Source: Cellvibrio zantedeschiae (GTDB lineage: Bacteria; Pseudomonadota; Gammaproteobacteria; Pseudomonadales; Cellvibrionaceae). Taken from it: a stretch of DNA of 64,000 nt. Made by a program: the position numbers and the translations under genes. Positions 8,749 to 18,697 of this stretch are shown piece by piece (the stretch's first letter is position 1; each line of letters opens with the position of its first letter). The notes beneath the pieces were generated by a model, which worked only from the letters and a program-made list of their open reading frames with translations, was not told where the DNA came from and did no database searches. The DNA is taken from NCBI RefSeq assembly GCF_014652535.1, contig NZ_BMYZ01000002.1:434001-498000 (forward strand), written 5' to 3'.

Positions 8749-9447
8749 TTATTTTACTTGCAGAATCAATCTTCCAATTTCATATACGTACCCTAGCTCT
8801 TTGTAAATCGGTGTGCCAATCGCTTTACCGCTATGGGTGTCTATCCAACATTGACCATTAAAATAAACGTGTTCATAAAGCTTTGTGAGGTCGTAGCCTT
8901 CAGCGGATTTTATGACACCCTCTGATAAAATTATTCCAACTGTAATAGAGTGGTTGCCTCCGCCCACCCAAAAAATATTTAATGGGTACCAGTAATGAAG
9001 CTGATGGTTTGAGTCTTGTTCCCACGGGCCGCTCTTCCTACCTTCGCCGATCCTTCCTAATGAGTTCATGATGCTTGACGGGCTCCATCCGCTAGGTAAG
9101 ACAATATCACGGCCGAGCTTCGCCACCGGCAGATCTTCTTTTTCTATCTGATTTTCGATTAAGTGAGAAATGAAACTGTTGTCCAAGCCTGGTACGTAGT
9201 TGAGCCCAAAGTCATTCCAAATGTGATATACGCCGAGAGATTTATGGTCTGGCTTAAAATATACATCTACCATGCGAAGGCTTTGGATCGGCCGCATAAC
9301 AAGTTTTTGTAAATCTTCCAGTGCGGCTACATTCTTTTGATTGGCGAAAATCTTCGCTCGCATCATTAAGTTTTCAAATGCATTACTTTCGTTCTCAGTC
9401 TCACCATCAGGCGCTTTTTTTCGAAGCAGTGATTTTAAAAAAGTCAT
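8749..9447 (-). CDS. Hypothetical protein, possibly DUF6710-like
   Basis: A 232-residue soluble protein. The central and C-terminal part contains YWYPLNIFWVGGGNHSITVG followed by a strand-rich region (YEHVYFNGQCWIDTHSGKAIG). The GGGNHS segment resembles what I remember of the DUF6710 family; that assignment is tentative. No ribosome site is evident before the ATG at 9447. It lies downstream of the dnaE2 gene on the same strand but about 50 nt after its stop is not shared, so co-transcription is possible. Confidence 0.6.
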   Translation of the reverse strand: MTFLKSLLRKKAPDGETENESNAFENLMMRAKIFANQKNVAALEDLQKLVMRPIQSLRMVDVYFKPDHKSLGVYHIWNDFGLNYVPGLDNSFISHLIENQIEKEDLPVAKLGRDIVLPSGWSPSSIMNSLGRIGEGRKSGPWEQDSNHQLHYWYPLNIFWVGGGNHSITVGIILSEGVIKSAEGYDLTKLYEHVYFNGQCWIDTHSGKAIGTPIYKELGYVYEIGRLILQVK

Positions 9448-9500
9448 TTAATTAAAAGCCATTGTTGGTTATAGGTTTTTGAGTTTGGAGCTGAGAAAAC

Positions 9501-12500
9501 TTAATGAAAATTTCTCGCTTTAATCGTTAGCTGGGAGAGTTGATCAGAGTAATCCGCCAGGTGGCCTGCAATTATATGCACCACGGGCCGCTTCACATGG
9601 TCGGTCACTATTTCAATGGTGCCTTTGATCACCATGAGCTTGCTTGTCAAAATCACTTTCCTGAATACCTCTTGGGTACGAGCCCAGACAATTACATTTA
9701 CGTCTCCGGTTTCGTCCTCAAGAGTTAGAAACATGGTGCCGCTGGCTGTACCAGGGCGCTGGCGGCATGTGACAAGCCCTGCAATGCGTACGAAGCCTTT
9801 GTTTCGGAGTGTAAGCAGATCCGCGTTTTTGGTACAGCGATTAAACGGTCGTTCGTCACGCAATAAGGTCATTGGGTGTGCTCGCAGCGAATGTCCTAAG
9901 GCCCTAAAATCGTCGAATATATCTCTCGCCTCTGTTGGCGCACTGGTGAAGAGGTCGTCTTTGTATCGCTCTCCCGGATTAAGCAGCTCAGAATACTCCG
10001 CTATTGCTGCTGCTTCCCATCGAGCTTGGTAGCGATTGCCACTTAATGATTCGAACGCAGACGCAGAAGCTAGCTCCTGGAGCTCTGTTGAGGTCAGCGC
10101 GCAGCGTCTTGCAACTTCTTCAATGGAGGCGAATAGTGTTGCTCCCCGGTGATGCTCGATCTGGCTTGCTGCCTCGGTATTCAGCCCATTAATTTCCCGA
10201 AACCCTAAGCGTATTCCGATAGAAAGTTGACCAAGAGCAGCTGGTACCCGCTCAAGTGAATTTTCGTAACTACTCTTGTTGATATCGACGGGCAATACGG
10301 CCACGCCATGGCGGCGTGCATCCTGGATGAGTTGTGACGGCGAATAAAATCCCATTGGTTGGGAATTTAACAGCGCGCAGCAGAATGCCGCTGGGTGATG
10401 GCGCTTGAGCCAGGACGACGCGTAGCAAAGCAATGCGAAGCTCGCGCTGTGACTCTCCGGGAAGCCATAGCCACCAAATCCTTTTACTTGTTCAAACATA
10501 CGCTCTGCGAACTCTGTATCGTATCCGTTGCTTAGTAACCCGTTTATGAAATCGTCTCGGAAAAGTAGGAGTTTGGAGTTTTTGCCCCAATTGGTCATGG
10601 CTCTGCGCAGCTGGTCAGCTTTGCCACCCGTAAAGCCTGCGCATGACATGGCGAGTCTCATAACTTGCTCTTGAAAAATCGGCACGCCAAGGGTTGGACT
10701 CAATACATCCTTAACGGCGTCGGTAGGGTATGTGATCGGCTCAAGACCACTTCGTCTGCGAAGATAGGGATGTACCATATCGCCCTGTATAGGCCCCGGT
10801 CTGACGATGGCTATCTCGACCACGAGATCGTAAAAGCATTTCGGCTGCAGGCGAGGCAGCATCGCGATTTGTGCCCGTGATTCAATCTGGAATACGCCCA
10901 CGCTGTCGCCATGACAAAGCATTTCATAGGTATCCGGATCTTCGCGTGGAATACTGGCTAAAGATTTAATCTCGGGAGCATAACTATTGACGAGCTCCAA
11001 TGCTCGGCGCAGCGCGCTCAACATTCCGAGTGCCAGGACATCAATTTTCAATAGGCGCATTGCCTCTAGGTCATCTTTATCCCATTGAATGATTGTCCTG
11101 TCTGGCATGCTGGCGTTTTCAACGGGAACCAGGTAGCTCACCTGATCCTGGGCGATAACAAAACCGCCGACATGCTGGGACAAGTGGCGAGGAAATCCTA
11201 AAATCTGGTGCAGCAAATTAAAAAAATGCGAGAGCAATTTTTTATTGCCACGTAAGCCAAGTTCTTCAATGCGCTTGTTGATATCAGTCGTAGAGTCCCA
11301 CCAGGTAATATTCTTCGCGATAAAAGAAACCAAGGAGAGATCCATGCCTAACGCTTTGCCTACATCCCGCACGGCACTTTTAGGCCGGTAGGTGATAACG
11401 GTCGCTGCAATTGCCGCTCTTTCTCTACCGTATTTTTGGTAGATATATTGGATGACTTCTTCGCGCCGCTGATGTTCAAAATCAACGTCGATATCAGGCG
11501 GTTCATCTCGTTCGCGTGATATAAATCGTTCAAACAAAACATTGATTTGGCCCGGCGCAATCTCCGTGATAAACAGGCAATAGCAGATAACGGAATTGGC
11601 GGCTGATCCTCGCCCCTGGCAGAGAATATTATTTTCACGAGCGAACCGCACAATGTCGTGTACTGTTAAAAAATAATATTCGTATGAAAGTTCTTCGACT
11701 AATTCGAATTCCTTTTCGATTAGCTCTTCAATGTGGGAGGGTGCCCCTGCAGGCCAGCGATCGCGTTTGCCCAGTTCCACCAGGTTACGCAAATGCGCTA
11801 TGGGTGTAAGGCCTTCGGGTACGAGTTCCCTGGGATATTGGTAGCGCAACTCGGTCATCGAAAAATTGCACAAATCCGCTATGACTGTCGACTCTTCGAG
11901 AAGCGACTCCGGATAAAGCAAACTCAGTTGCTCTTCTGATTTTAGGTAAGCCTCACCGTTTAAAATAACGTTGCCACCTAGATCGGGAATAGATGTGTTT
12001 AACCGGATGGCCGTCAGTACATCCTGGAGCGGCTTTCGACTTTTGCAGTGCATGAGTGCTTCGCCGCACGCAACCATTGGTATCTGTCTAGAGCGACTCA
12101 GTTGTAGCCATCGAAGAAAGCGCTTTTGCTCACCACCGTGCAACTGATGATTGATACCAATCCATAGCCTACCCTTAAACGCATTGTTCAATTCGTCTGC
12201 GATTTCCTCAGGAGCGATATCAACGCCGTGGATTTGTCCGAGCCAAATGATTAAACAATGTTGCAGGCGAAAGCGAAGATCGTCGAAATGTGCTTCGTAT
12301 TCACCTTTGGAAGACCGGCGACGAGCGAGTGTGATAAATCCGGAGAGTTCACCATAAGCTTTTTTTGATGGAGCTATAGCGATCAACCGCATGCCATTGC
12401 TTAAGGTGAATCGACTTCCAACAATTAATTTAAAATTTAATTCTTCGGCGGCCACAAACGCTTTCACCACACCGGCGAGTGAACATTCGTCGGTGATGGC

Positions 12501-12608
12501 CAGTGCGTCATAGCCCAGCTCAGCAGCGCGCTCGATGTATTCAGGTGGATGAGATGCGCCGGTTAAAAACGTAAAATTGGTGATGGTGTGTAGGTGAGCG
12601 TAAGCCAT
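9501..12608 (-). CDS. dnaE2: Error-prone DNA polymerase DnaE2 (ImuC)
   Basis: Alpha-type (C-family) translesion polymerase, the catalytic subunit of the ImuA-ImuB-DnaE2 mutasome used in DNA-damage-induced mutagenesis. The 1035-residue product has an N-terminal PHP domain (HLHTITNFTFLTGASH), the polymerase acidic motif PDIDVDFEHQ at about residues 367-377 with the third acidic residue in KIDVLAL near 520, and a C-terminal OB-fold (GFVRIAGLVTCRQRPGTASG). I chose the ATG at 12608, 4 nt after the ImuB stop, because it begins directly at AYAHLHT; the longer frame overlaps imuB. Last gene of the SOS operon. Confidence 0.95.
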   Translation of the reverse strand: MAYAHLHTITNFTFLTGASHPPEYIERAAELGYDALAITDECSLAGVVKAFVAAEELNFKLIVGSRFTLSNGMRLIAIAPSKKAYGELSGFITLARRRSSKGEYEAHFDDLRFRLQHCLIIWLGQIHGVDIAPEEIADELNNAFKGRLWIGINHQLHGGEQKRFLRWLQLSRSRQIPMVACGEALMHCKSRKPLQDVLTAIRLNTSIPDLGGNVILNGEAYLKSEEQLSLLYPESLLEESTVIADLCNFSMTELRYQYPRELVPEGLTPIAHLRNLVELGKRDRWPAGAPSHIEELIEKEFELVEELSYEYYFLTVHDIVRFARENNILCQGRGSAANSVICYCLFITEIAPGQINVLFERFISRERDEPPDIDVDFEHQRREEVIQYIYQKYGRERAAIAATVITYRPKSAVRDVGKALGMDLSLVSFIAKNITWWDSTTDINKRIEELGLRGNKKLLSHFFNLLHQILGFPRHLSQHVGGFVIAQDQVSYLVPVENASMPDRTIIQWDKDDLEAMRLLKIDVLALGMLSALRRALELVNSYAPEIKSLASIPREDPDTYEMLCHGDSVGVFQIESRAQIAMLPRLQPKCFYDLVVEIAIVRPGPIQGDMVHPYLRRRSGLEPITYPTDAVKDVLSPTLGVPIFQEQVMRLAMSCAGFTGGKADQLRRAMTNWGKNSKLLLFRDDFINGLLSNGYDTEFAERMFEQVKGFGGYGFPESHSASFALLCYASSWLKRHHPAAFCCALLNSQPMGFYSPSQLIQDARRHGVAVLPVDINKSSYENSLERVPAALGQLSIGIRLGFREINGLNTEAASQIEHHRGATLFASIEEVARRCALTSTELQELASASAFESLSGNRYQARWEAAAIAEYSELLNPGERYKDDLFTSAPTEARDIFDDFRALGHSLRAHPMTLLRDERPFNRCTKNADLLTLRNKGFVRIAGLVTCRQRPGTASGTMFLTLEDETGDVNVIVWARTQEVFRKVILTSKLMVIKGTIEIVTDHVKRPVVHIIAGHLADYSDQLSQLTIKARNFH

Positions 12609-12612
12609 GGCA

Positions 12613-14109
12613 TCACCCGAATATGCCGTGTACAAACCAGGTTTTGGTTTTCAGATCTTTAAAAACCCAAAGCCGGACATGATCATGCCTAGTAGCAACA
12701 AAATAATCCCGCGCAATGGTAGTGCCCAGCCAATCGCCGTGTATTCGTTCGGGCCCAGTCCCCAGGTTGAGGTAGCCCCGCCAATACAGGCCTTTCTTTC
12801 TCTCTTCGATAGGTACCGGGTCTGGAATCAACCAGGTCGGGCGCGGTACATCTGTGAGCTCCTCCGGCACTTCCTGGTTGCAAGGAGTTGCAAGTGGAAT
12901 TTTTTCCTGACTTAACTCCGGAGCAATCGCTCGTTTGTAACTCAACTTATAGACAGCATCATCCCCCAATCTCGCTTTTAGCTTGGCAGCGGTAATCGAA
13001 AAATCCTGATTCAGATTTCGGCTTCTACGAGCTAAATCAAAATTGAGTACCTGGCCACGGCTCTGCAATCGTGCAGTGTGTTCGCAGGTGAGAGTAAGTA
13101 TGTCCACCTCAAAAGAAAATTGCCTATGTTCCAATTGGATCATTGTGAGATCGTAAAATAATTCCCAGTGACTTTGCGGAATGTCGGCAAACACTTTTAT
13201 GTATTCATGTGTTTTATAAATATCACTCAAGGTCCATTCGATGTGCTGTGTTTCCAGTTGGTTTTTGCGCAAATAATCCGAGAGCTTTTGCAATAAATTC
13301 TCAACCGGCCACTCCATCAATGCCGTCGAGCTTGTGGGGTATTCAAATTGCACGAACGTCGAAAAGTGCTCAGCCGGCTTATAGGTGGCAACAGGAACAG
13401 AAAATAAACTTCCTTGTTGGAAATCCAGATCAATGCCAAACATACGGCACAGGTAGTCAGTAAAAGCCTGTCCAAATCGTTTCCTGATTCCAGCGATACT
13501 TTGTCGCTCAATTTGATGAGCGATATCGCCCAAAATAAAGAATCCGGTCTTTTCCAATGCTTCAACTTGTTTTGGAAATTCATAAAGCAGCTCAACTGGC
13601 AGCTGGTTTAGCAGATGAATAAAATCATCTTTGCTTTCGTGAAACGAATACTCAGCATCTGCATAGGTTAGTAACCAGGCCGCTTCCGCTGTGTGTGCCA
13701 TGCCAAACTCGACCCGATGCTGTCCGTTCGCGAAAATCTGAAGTGCTTGCTCCTGGATTGCTTTCGCTCCACCGAAGAGCTGCAGGCATGTAGATACCTC
13801 TAGCGTCAATCCCAAATGTGTAACTGTGGTTGAGGTGATAAAAGTGATATGGGGTGTTATGACATACAAGGCCTCCGCCTGGCGCTGCAGGAATTCCTCT
13901 TCGAGCGCGCGGTCGCGCTCCACGAATTCACAGTCGCTTAAGGTTTGGGCCGTTGTAATATCCATGCCGATCTCAGCACCAGCTGCTTCGGCCTCAGGGC
14001 TTACCCAAATAACGCGGTGCCGCTCGATGATTACTGAAGAGGGAGAGGTATTAATTCCCAGGGCAGCGAAAGGTGCATCGATCAGGCGAAATGAAAACCA
14101 TAATTTCAC
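12613..14109 (-). CDS. imuB: ImuB, Y-family polymerase-like mutasome scaffold
   Basis: ImuB is a Y-family (DinB/UmuC-like) protein lacking polymerase activity that ties DnaE2 to the beta clamp and ImuA. The 498-residue product begins LWFSFRLIDAPFAALGI and contains LGLTLEVSTCLQLFGG, the region aligned with the polymerase active site but without the usual acidic pair, as expected for ImuB. Its start overlaps the imuA stop by 4 nt (ATGA), so it is translationally coupled. The C-terminal part includes RPTWLIPDP, typical of ImuB proteins. Confidence 0.92.
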   Translation of the reverse strand: MKLWFSFRLIDAPFAALGINTSPSSVIIERHRVIWVSPEAEAAGAEIGMDITTAQTLSDCEFVERDRALEEEFLQRQAEALYVITPHITFITSTTVTHLGLTLEVSTCLQLFGGAKAIQEQALQIFANGQHRVEFGMAHTAEAAWLLTYADAEYSFHESKDDFIHLLNQLPVELLYEFPKQVEALEKTGFFILGDIAHQIERQSIAGIRKRFGQAFTDYLCRMFGIDLDFQQGSLFSVPVATYKPAEHFSTFVQFEYPTSSTALMEWPVENLLQKLSDYLRKNQLETQHIEWTLSDIYKTHEYIKVFADIPQSHWELFYDLTMIQLEHRQFSFEVDILTLTCEHTARLQSRGQVLNFDLARRSRNLNQDFSITAAKLKARLGDDAVYKLSYKRAIAPELSQEKIPLATPCNQEVPEELTDVPRPTWLIPDPVPIEERKKGLYWRGYLNLGTGPERIHGDWLGTTIARDYFVATRHDHVRLWVFKDLKTKTWFVHGIFG

Positions 14110-14861
14110 TTTCGCCCCCGTATTGAAAATACCGGCGCTTTGGGTTTTGGTCGCAGGCCTGTGCCGTCCGACTCGTACAGATCAAGCAAATGGTAAGGTA
14201 ATACCGCTTCGGTGTTAGAGGGCAGGGGTAACTTAACTAGCTTGTCTCCCTGCAGCATTCCGCGCTGCTTAAAGATATTTGCGACTATGCCGTCGGCTTG
14301 AGCGCCGACCAAAACACGTAGACTCGCTGGTGATGATTCCTGCTGTGATGCGGAGGATCGGAATAGGGTATACAGGCCATCCCCTTCGTGGGCGGCAAGT
14401 AAACATTTGCGTAAATCCGTGTAGGTGAGACGCAGATCCTGTGGCCAGGCGAGTAATATCCCACATGCTGGTGTGCGACAAAGCTCAACGAAACTGGAAA
14501 TGAAATCCTCGGCTCTGGATGAGCGAACTATGCGAACACGCTCCATATCCACACCGGCGATGATTAGGCTGTGAGCAAAGGGCACGAGTGGAGGGTTTAG
14601 CAGTACTATCAAACCATCGGATTCGCGCAGGGCTGGCGTAAATAAATACCACTCATGCTGAGTGAAACCTTGCTGGCAAACTTCAATAAGTGCTTTTGCT
14701 GGCCAGCCACCAGTTACCAAGGCATCGTTAAGCGCTGGATATCCAGTATCAAATCCAGAAGATTCTACAGCTGCCGGGAATTCCCCGCGCCACGTGTCAC
14801 CCCGGAGCATGATCTGCTCCAGGCTAACGCGGCTGTCAATGTCGGGGGGTAGGGAATCCAT
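14106..14861 (-). CDS. imuA: ImuA, RecA/SulA-like mutasome protein
   Basis: First gene of the mutasome operon. ImuA proteins are RecA-like and modulate the mutasome through contacts with RecA and ImuB. The 251-residue product shows FDTGYPALNDALVTGGWPAK with ALIEVCQQG, the characteristic N-terminal core of the family. The canonical Walker A is degenerate, as usual for ImuA. The ATG at 14861 lies 17 nt downstream of a LexA box that overlaps the -10 element. Confidence 0.93.
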   Translation of the reverse strand: MDSLPPDIDSRVSLEQIMLRGDTWRGEFPAAVESSGFDTGYPALNDALVTGGWPAKALIEVCQQGFTQHEWYLFTPALRESDGLIVLLNPPLVPFAHSLIIAGVDMERVRIVRSSRAEDFISSFVELCRTPACGILLAWPQDLRLTYTDLRKCLLAAHEGDGLYTLFRSSASQQESSPASLRVLVGAQADGIVANIFKQRGMLQGDKLVKLPLPSNTEAVLPYHLLDLYESDGTGLRPKPKAPVFSIRGRK

Positions 14862-14878
14862 GGTGCTCGCAATGTTAA

Positions 14879-14923
14879 CTGTGTTTATATACAGTATAGG
14901 CCGACCTACCTAATGTAGGTCAA
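14879..14923 (-). promoter_or_regulatory. imuA promoter with LexA (SOS) box
   Basis: CTGTGTTTATATACAG at 14879-14894 fits the gammaproteobacterial LexA consensus CTGT-N8-ACAG. On the minus strand TTGACC (14923-14918) and TATACT (14898-14893) make a promoter with 19-bp spacing, and the box overlaps the -10, an arrangement that blocks polymerase when LexA is bound. A second dyad, GACCTAC-CTAAT-GTAGGTC at 14903-14921, lies in the spacer and is of unknown use. Confidence 0.85.
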
Positions 14924-15062
14924 GATTTGCTTTAGAACGTTTTGACCACTACGCCGTCTATGCTTGCATTAGAGCGTGATTAAAACCCAATGAACGAAGA
15001 CAAGCGAACCATCCGTAAAACCGCAGAGATAGCGGCTTATAACCGATTCGAGGGGGTAAACC

Positions 15063-15803
15063 ATGTGTGGAAGAATTTGGGTAAAGCCTACCCCAACTCT
15101 GGAGCAGCTTCTGGAGGCCTTTGAGGTTTTCGATTTGGTTTTGCCGATACTGAACAACGCGGCCCCTACTGAACAGCTTCCGTTTCTCTACCCCGGAGAG
15201 GACGGTCGCTTTCAGGCGAGCATGATGCGCTGGTCGTTACACCCTGGGGGACTTCCCACTCCGCCGCCGTGGTCGTATGCCACTCACAACTCCCGGATTG
15301 AAGACACTGCCACCAGTCGAGCTTTTGGCGCACCTCTGCGATATCGCCGGGGCATTGCGCTGATGGCTGGATTTGTCGAGTGGCAAACTGAAGTGAAAAT
15401 TATCGAAACGGGCATCACAAAAGCAGGCAAGATCAAGACAAAGACGATTAAAAACAAGCTTCCATATTACGCTGATTGTATAGACCAACCTATGATTGCA
15501 GCGGGTATTTGGGATGTGTGGCGCGACCAGGTATGTAGTTTTGCCATCATTACGCAGCCAGCGAATGAAGCGTTCGCCCCATACCACTCGCGAATGCCGT
15601 TGTCGTTAACGAGAGAGCAGGCCCGGGAATGGATGGCGTCAACCGATGACGCCCCAGGATTGCTAAAGGCACTTGAGGGCAGCAGCTTACCTTTACGTAT
15701 TAGGGCTGTTTCTCCAGAAATTAACGATGCTAAAAAGAAAATTGATGTGTCTTTTGTTGAGCGCGAACTAAATATTACCAGCACTCAGTCGTCTCTGTTT
15801 TAG
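15063..15803 (+). CDS. SRAP / YedK-HMCES family protein
   Basis: SOS-response-associated peptidase family protein. YedK/HMCES crosslinks through its N-terminal cysteine to abasic sites in single-stranded DNA and protects them. The product begins MCGRIW, so Cys2 is exposed after Met removal, and contains HNSRIE, RRGIALMAGFVEW and PYHSRMPLSL, the conserved Asn, Glu and His active-site regions of the family. It is 246 residues, normal length. The ATG follows GAGGGGG. It is divergent from the mutasome operon and about 170 nt from its LexA box; SOS control is likely but not shown. Confidence 0.93.
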   Translation: MCGRIWVKPTPTLEQLLEAFEVFDLVLPILNNAAPTEQLPFLYPGEDGRFQASMMRWSLHPGGLPTPPPWSYATHNSRIEDTATSRAFGAPLRYRRGIALMAGFVEWQTEVKIIETGITKAGKIKTKTIKNKLPYYADCIDQPMIAAGIWDVWRDQVCSFAIITQPANEAFAPYHSRMPLSLTREQAREWMASTDDAPGLLKALEGSSLPLRIRAVSPEINDAKKKIDVSFVERELNITSTQSSLF

Positions 15804-15925
15804 TGATAGCGTGGAATAAACATTTAACTCGTCATTTGTAGTGACTGCAATGCGCGAGCACTCTGTGAGATTTGTGCTGCCGCTTGCCAATGTAATTCGC
15901 AAAATGCCCAAATCTCAATCACAAT

Positions 15926-16114
15926 TCATTTAAGAGGTATTATCCTGGAATGTGAGTGCCTGTGATCTCCTAGGGTAGATGTTGCATTAAACACTTTATA
16001 TAGATCAATCAAAAATAAACCCAAGAGAAGCACTAGTATGAAAACAACCGGTGCTGAGGTAAACACCTTTTTGGTTGAAGGCTTCGTGACTGTTTTCCGC
16101 TTGGACGACCTCAT
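15926..16114 (-). CDS. Possible small membrane protein downstream of cadA
   Basis: A 62-codon frame starting 3 nt after the cadA stop, with a basic N-terminus, one membrane helix (VVFILVLLLGLFLIDLYKVF) and a His-containing tail (GDHRHSHSR). It could be a small accessory protein of the zinc/cadmium pump. No ribosome site is visible upstream of the ATG, so I keep the call weak. The remaining part of the 15804-16116 gap shows no other feature. Confidence 0.35.
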   Translation of the reverse strand: MRSSKRKTVTKPSTKKVFTSAPVVFILVLLLGLFLIDLYKVFNATSTLGDHRHSHSRIIPLK

Positions 16115-16116
16115 GT

Positions 16117-18159
16117 TTAAAATCGCATCCGCTGAATTCTCACTGCGTTAAGAATGGCCAGTAACGCAACACCTACATCCGCAAACACAGCTTCCCACAT
16201 GGTGGCTAAACCGCCTGCACCTAAAATCAAGACGATGGCTTTTACCACAAAGGCGAGCGTAATATTCTGCCACACGATTTTTTTGGTTTGCTTGCCTATG
16301 TTAATTGCCATGGCAATTTTACTGGGCTTGTCATCTTGAATAACGACGTCAGCGGTTTCTATTGTTGCATCGCTGCCCAGACCGCCCATCGCGATGCCCA
16401 CATCACTTAACGCAACGACAGGCGCATCATTCACACCATCACCCACAAAGGCCACGGTGTTGTTTTGCGATTTGGCTTCCTGAACTTTTTTGACTTTATC
16501 TTCCGGCAACAAATCACTGAAGGCATTGGTAATGCCGAGTTTATCGGCAACAAATTTTACGACGGAACTTTTATCACCACTGAGCATAGTAATCTTGATG
16601 CCCAACTTTTTAAGTGCATCAACAGTTGTTTGTGCATCCTCTTTAATGCTGTCAGCAATAGTGAGAAAGCCTGCAAATTTCTTGTCGTAGGCGATAGCGA
16701 TAACCGTGTAGACAATGGAGTTAGGATCGATATCGTAAGGAATGTTGAATTTATCGAGCAGCTTGAAATTACCGACTAATAATTCTTTGCCATCTATTGT
16801 GGCTTTGAGTCCATGACCAGATATTTCTTCAACATTCGTCAGAACTATTGAATTATCGATGTCACCCACAAACTCATGAATGGCGGTTGCAACAGGATGC
16901 GTGCTTTGACTCTCCAGTTTGTTCACTATTTTCAGGAGATAGCCTTCATCGATATCGGGTTTCAAATTAGTTTTTTGTACCTTAAACACGCCTTCGGTCA
17001 TGGTGCCGGTCTTGTCCATGATCACATGTTGAATGGTGGCAATACTGTCTAAAAAATTACTGCCTTTGAACAGAATGCCATTTCGACTGGCAGCACCGAT
17101 ACCACCGAAATAGCCTAACGGAATACTAATCACTAACGCACAGGGACACGAAATTACCAGAAAAATTAATGCCCGGTATAGCCACTGACTAAACACATAT
17201 TGCTCAACAAAAAAATACGGAAGAACACAAATGGCGAGCGCAAGTGCAACCACAATCGGCGTATAAATTTTTGCAAATTTTCGGATAAATAATTCGGTCG
17301 GTGCTTTTTGTGAGGAGGCATTTTGTACCAGCTCCAAAATTTTAGACAGTTTACTATCGGTGTATGCCGTGGTTACTTTTACTTGCGAGACTGCATTTAA
17401 GTTAATCATTCCGGCTAACACGGTTTCACCCTTTGCTTTGGTGTCCGGTTTGCTTTCGCCCGTTAATGCAGCGGTATTAAACGAGGCTGTGTCCGATAAT
17501 AATTCACCATCCAATCCTAATTTTTCACCCGCTTTTAATTGAATAATGTCACCAATATTGACAGCTTCTGCCTTGCGGGTAATTGCTTGATTATTTTCTA
17601 CAACGGTGACTTCATCGGGACGTTGGTCGAGCAGTGTTTTGATGTTGAGTTTTGCGCGCTTGACCGCCAGCATTTGAAACACTTCACCCACAGAATAAAA
17701 AAGCATGACCGCAACACCCTCGGGGTATTGGCCAATTGCGAATGCGCCCACGGTAGCAATACTCATCAATAAAAATTCTGAGAAAATTTCGCCGTTGCGA
17801 ATACTTTCCACTGCTTCTTTTAAAACGGGCAAACCCACAGGTAAATAGGCTGCTACATACCAGATTGCGCGAACCCAGCCTTGAAACCAGGTGGATAGAA
17901 AATAATGATCCAAAATCAGTGCAACGACTAATGCGATAAAACTTATCGCCGGACGCAAAAAGATATTCGTATCGCCTTGGCTGTGGTCGTGTTCATCATG
18001 GTCGTCATCAGCATGTTCATTGTGATCGTCATGACCGCAACAGCTTGATGCAGATGTTGATTTTTTTTGTATAGCATCGTCCGCACATTTATTGATTTTT
18101 TCTTCTTCAGTACAGCATAACTGTTTGCCATGCTCATCATAACGGTGTTGATGTTCCAT
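16117..18159 (-). CDS. cadA: Zn/Cd/Pb-exporting P1B-type ATPase
   Basis: Inner-membrane pump that exports Zn2+, Cd2+ or Pb2+ from the cytoplasm. The 680-residue product has a Cys/His-rich N-terminus (residues 1-65: QLCCTEEE, SSCCGHDDHNEHADDDHDEH) in place of a standard HMA domain, the membrane metal site SCPCALVISIP near residue 340, the phosphorylation motif DKTGTMTEG near 382 and the hinge GDGVNDAPV near 575. CPC with a following acidic helix near the C-terminus (FADVGVALLAILNAVR) fits the P1B-2 group. It lies at the end of the czc/pbr-like operon. Confidence 0.92.
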   Translation of the reverse strand: MEHQHRYDEHGKQLCCTEEEKINKCADDAIQKKSTSASSCCGHDDHNEHADDDHDEHDHSQGDTNIFLRPAISFIALVVALILDHYFLSTWFQGWVRAIWYVAAYLPVGLPVLKEAVESIRNGEIFSEFLLMSIATVGAFAIGQYPEGVAVMLFYSVGEVFQMLAVKRAKLNIKTLLDQRPDEVTVVENNQAITRKAEAVNIGDIIQLKAGEKLGLDGELLSDTASFNTAALTGESKPDTKAKGETVLAGMINLNAVSQVKVTTAYTDSKLSKILELVQNASSQKAPTELFIRKFAKIYTPIVVALALAICVLPYFFVEQYVFSQWLYRALIFLVISCPCALVISIPLGYFGGIGAASRNGILFKGSNFLDSIATIQHVIMDKTGTMTEGVFKVQKTNLKPDIDEGYLLKIVNKLESQSTHPVATAIHEFVGDIDNSIVLTNVEEISGHGLKATIDGKELLVGNFKLLDKFNIPYDIDPNSIVYTVIAIAYDKKFAGFLTIADSIKEDAQTTVDALKKLGIKITMLSGDKSSVVKFVADKLGITNAFSDLLPEDKVKKVQEAKSQNNTVAFVGDGVNDAPVVALSDVGIAMGGLGSDATIETADVVIQDDKPSKIAMAINIGKQTKKIVWQNITLAFVVKAIVLILGAGGLATMWEAVFADVGVALLAILNAVRIQRMRF

Positions 18160-18230
18160 TCTTTCATCCTCAATAATTCGTGTGTTGCAACGGTTGCATT
18201 GCTATGTAAATTCGCAAGGTGTTTTGGTCG

Positions 18231-18665
18231 CTAGAGCGCAATATTCGCACCGTGTGGCTCCCGTGTTTTTGGCCATTCTTTATCGACATGAAATGCCATT
18301 TTAATAGTGCTGCCAGCCGGTGGAACCAGCGATAGTGGTGCTAAAAATCGAACACCCGTTTTAGACCAAGCATAGGCAGGGTTAATGGGTGTTTGATAGT
18401 TCGCGGTGGTTTGCAATACCAATTCACCCGCAGGATTGTATACCGCAATATCCACATGACCTGATTCACGTACGTGCTTAAGAGGCTTGTGAAATAAACT
18501 ACCCTGAAGCACGGTTGTGCCATTTTTTTCCCGCGTTGTCGTGAAGTGAAATGTTACGTGTTTGGTGTCGGGATAATCAGCTTCAAAGATATATTTTGCA
18601 GGCGTCACACCGCAACCCGCGAGGCACAGCACCGGGATCAATAACCAGCTAACTGAATTTTTCAT
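18231..18665 (-). CDS. Predicted lipoprotein of the czc operon
   Basis: A 144-residue protein with a lipoprotein signal (SWLLIPVLCLAGCG; lipobox LAGC). The mature part is strand-rich and I do not recognise the family. It sits between the PII-like gene and cadA in the czc/cad operon, so it probably works in the cell envelope alongside metal efflux. Confidence 0.7.
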   Translation of the reverse strand: MKNSVSWLLIPVLCLAGCGVTPAKYIFEADYPDTKHVTFHFTTTREKNGTTVLQGSLFHKPLKHVRESGHVDIAVYNPAGELVLQTTANYQTPINPAYAWSKTGVRFLAPLSLVPPAGSTIKMAFHVDKEWPKTREPHGANIAL

Positions 18666-18697
18666 AGTGATGTCCTCGTGGTAAAAAAATGAATCGG

